NCBI GenBank assembly: GCA_947631305.1
Contig: CANRKV010000108.1
Coordinates: 1-5,729 of the forward strand
Origin: an uncultured Jeotgalicoccus sp.
Lineage (GTDB): Bacteria > Bacillota > Bacilli > Staphylococcales > Salinicoccaceae
Length of the DNA: 5,729 nt
Direction of reading: 5' to 3'
Part shown: piece after piece, positions 4,564-5,729 of the stretch
Numbering within the stretch: the first letter of the stretch is position 1
Layout: each line of letters starts with the position of its first letter
The notes under the pieces: model-generated
The model's input: only the letters and a program-made list of their open reading frames with translations
What the model was told of the DNA's origin: nothing
Database searches by the model: none
Program-made: the position numbers and the translations under genes

Positions 4564-5301
4564 ATGAATGATGTTATAAAATTATTAAATAATCACCGTT
4601 CTTTAAGAAAATTTACAGATGAAAAATTATCACTTGAAACGATTAAAACACTGGTTGGAGCGGCACAAAGTGCAAGTACATCAAGCTATGTACAGGCCTA
4701 TTCAATTATGGGCGTTACTGATCCGGAAAAGAAAAAGGCACTGCGCGAAATCAGTACACAAAGCTATGTAGAACATAACGGACATCTGTTCGTTTTTGTC
4801 GTGGATTTTTATCGTCATAAAGAACTTGCTGAACAGGCGGGCGAAGAAATTTCATACGATAAAACAGAAAACCTGATTGTCGGTGTCGTGGATGCAAGTT
4901 TAGCGGCTCAAAATATGGCAGTTGCAGCAGAGAGCATGGGACTTGGTATTTGCTACATTGGTTCACTGCGGAATGATATTAAAAAAACAGGTGAAATCCT
5001 TGGGCTCCCTGAAGGGGCATTTGCTCTGTTCGGCATGGTTGCCGGATATCCTGAAGATGAAGGCTCGCAAAAAGAACGCCTGCCTTTTGAAGCGGTATAT
5101 CACGAAAACACATATCAGAGAATTGACGAAGTTCAGAGTGATATCGAAGCATACGACCAGCGTATCAGCGATTATTACAGCGAGAGAACTGGCGGCAAAC
5201 GCGATGATAAGTGGAGCGAGCAGATTATTGATATGCTCAGTAAAAAACAGCGTTTAGATGTGGACACTGTTTTAAAAGAAAATGGCTTTTTAGGCCAGTA
5301 A
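4564..5301 (+). CDS. NfsA/NfrA-like NAD(P)H-dependent flavin oxidoreductase (nitroreductase family)
   Basis: 245 residues of the FMN-dependent nitroreductase superfamily, two-electron reductases that act on nitroaromatics, flavins or quinones using NAD(P)H. Seen: the FMN-phosphate motif HRSLRKF (11-17), SASTSSYVQAYSI (37-49), the helix VVDASLAAQNMAVAAESMGLG (108-128) followed by CYIGSLRND (130-138), and LFGMVAGYPED...KERLPFEAVYHENTY (155-184), which is typical of the NfsA/FRase I/NfrA subgroup. The charged C-terminal helices (about 186-240) are the excursion that distinguishes this subgroup. The natural substrate cannot be read from sequence. Start: ATG 4564 is preferred over TTG 4561, because GGAGG (4551-4555), overlapping the trmL stop, lies eight bases before the ATG. 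Last gene of the queG-trmL operon. Confidence 0.92.
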   Translation: MNDVIKLLNNHRSLRKFTDEKLSLETIKTLVGAAQSASTSSYVQAYSIMGVTDPEKKKALREISTQSYVEHNGHLFVFVVDFYRHKELAEQAGEEISYDKTENLIVGVVDASLAAQNMAVAAESMGLGICYIGSLRNDIKKTGEILGLPEGAFALFGMVAGYPEDEGSQKERLPFEAVYHENTYQRIDEVQSDIEAYDQRISDYYSERTGGKRDDKWSEQIIDMLSKKQRLDVDTVLKENGFLGQ

Positions 5302-5305
5302 AGAT

Positions 5306-5350
5306 AAAAGTGCCGGCAGAATTAAATTTCTGCCGGCACTTTTTTATTTT
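5306..5350. terminator. Strong bidirectional intrinsic terminator
   Basis: AAAAGTGCCGGCAGAA (5306-5321) pairs perfectly with TTCTGCCGGCACTTTT (5328-5343) over 16 bp around a 6-nt loop, followed by TTTATTTT. It begins five bases after the oxidoreductase stop and ends the queG operon. The A-rich left flank gives TTTTATCTTT on the minus strand, so it also ends the convergent reductase gene, whose stop lies at 5354-5356. Confidence 0.95.
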
Positions 5351-5353
5351 AAA

Positions 5354-5729
5354 TTAGTTGGAGAAGAATTTTTCTCTCTGACTTTCATGTTTATCGAGCA
5401 TGATCTGATGGTTTGGAATACCCTGCTTAAGCAGCAGTTCAATATTTTGTCTTAAAAATTCATCACTGCCGACGACATAAAATAATCCGTCTTTATCTTC
5501 GGTAAGTTTTTCTGCTTCCTCGTAATATTCATCACGGCTGCCGACGAAATGCGCAGTCAGATTTTTATCAGCAGATGATTCAAATATATTAGTGAATAAG
5601 TAATTTTTAGATGAATCAATATTTAACGAGTGTATTTTAGCAACATTATCATTGTTGTTAAGATAATCCAGCGCAAGCGGTCTGAAAGTAGCGAGACCGA
5701 CACCTGAAGAAAGCATATAAATATTTTTA
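5354..5729 (-). CDS. Ferredoxin-NADP reductase-like FAD/NAD(P)-binding oxidoreductase, C-terminal part only
   Basis: The minus-strand frame is open from the right edge to the TAA stop, giving about 124 residues; a Met near the edge (5716) is internal, because KNIY precedes it in frame and the family's FAD domain is missing. Seen: IYMLSSGVGLATFRPLALDYL, the glycine-rich nucleotide-binding loop and helix that opens the NAD(P)-binding domain of the FNR family, and close to the C-terminus LFYVVGSDEFLRQNIELLLKQGIPNHQIMLDKHE, which matches the family's end block (GS..F...... L...G.....I..D). The N-terminal FAD-binding barrel would lie outside the window. Partner and substrate are unknown: ferredoxin, flavodoxin, haem or siderophore reduction are all possible. 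It is convergent with the flavin oxidoreductase and shares its terminator. Confidence 0.8.
   Translation of the reverse strand, partial: KNIYMLSSGVGLATFRPLALDYLNNNDNVAKIHSLNIDSSKNYLFTNIFESSADKNLTAHFVGSRDEYYEEAEKLTEDKDGLFYVVGSDEFLRQNIELLLKQGIPNHQIMLDKHESQREKFFSN

Noticed and set aside
1..5729. Insertion sequences, CRISPR arrays, tRNA or rRNA genes, prophage or integration sites.
   Set aside because: No transposase fragments, terminal repeats, spaced repeats or tRNA cloverleaf sequences were seen; the only repeats are the leader elements and terminators described.

Overview
The window looks like chromosome from a low-GC Gram-positive bacterium, most likely a member of the Staphylococcaceae (Staphylococcus, Macrococcus or a Jeotgalicoccus/Salinicoccus-type relative). 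The grounds are the AT-rich codon use, strong GGAGG-type ribosome binding sites, compact intergenic spaces closed by hairpin + T-run terminators, and proteins that resemble staphylococcal families (a DUF6176-type protein and a Vga-type ABC-F). The genus is inference; no rRNA or other marker gene is present.

Layout from left to right. (1) 1-533, minus: a Maf-type nucleotide pyrophosphatase, cut at its C-terminus by the window edge. (2) 534-712: a divergent promoter region with overlapping -10 boxes and a 13-bp palindrome. (3) 713-1069, plus: a small DUF6176-like protein of unknown function, closed by a terminator at 1068-1101 that also serves the convergent gene. (4) 1113-2615, minus: a complete Vga/Msr-class ABC-F ATPase, expected to act on the ribosome and to protect it from peptidyl-transferase-centre antibiotics. 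(5) 2616-2937: a long intergenic stretch that I read as the 5' leader of the ABC-F gene. It holds a sigma-A-like promoter (2893-2921), a possible very short upstream ORF, a long anti-antiterminator hairpin, an antiterminator strand and a canonical intrinsic terminator whose T-run abuts the ABC-F start codon. (6) 2938-5301, plus: a three-gene operon queG - trmL - NfsA/NfrA-like flavin oxidoreductase, with gaps of 15 and 12 bp, closed by a strong hairpin at 5306-5350. (7) 5354-5729, minus: the C-terminal part of a ferredoxin-reductase-like NAD(P)-binding protein that runs off the right edge.

How the genes fit together. QueG and TrmL both modify position 34 (the wobble base) of tRNA anticodons, and the ABC-F protein acts on the ribosome, so the middle of the window is about translation. 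The flavin oxidoreductase and the partial reductase at the right are redox genes that share a terminator but are convergent, so not one operon.

The most notable signal is the ABC-F leader. Four RNA segments can pair in mutually exclusive ways (1:2 against 2:3 against 3:4), as expected for antibiotic-responsive transcription attenuation. Every wobble pair in these helices is a G-U pair only when the minus strand is transcribed. The mechanism class is known for other ABC-F genes; this particular leader, with a two-codon candidate uORF and a tandem 22-bp duplication in its apical loop, may not have been described.
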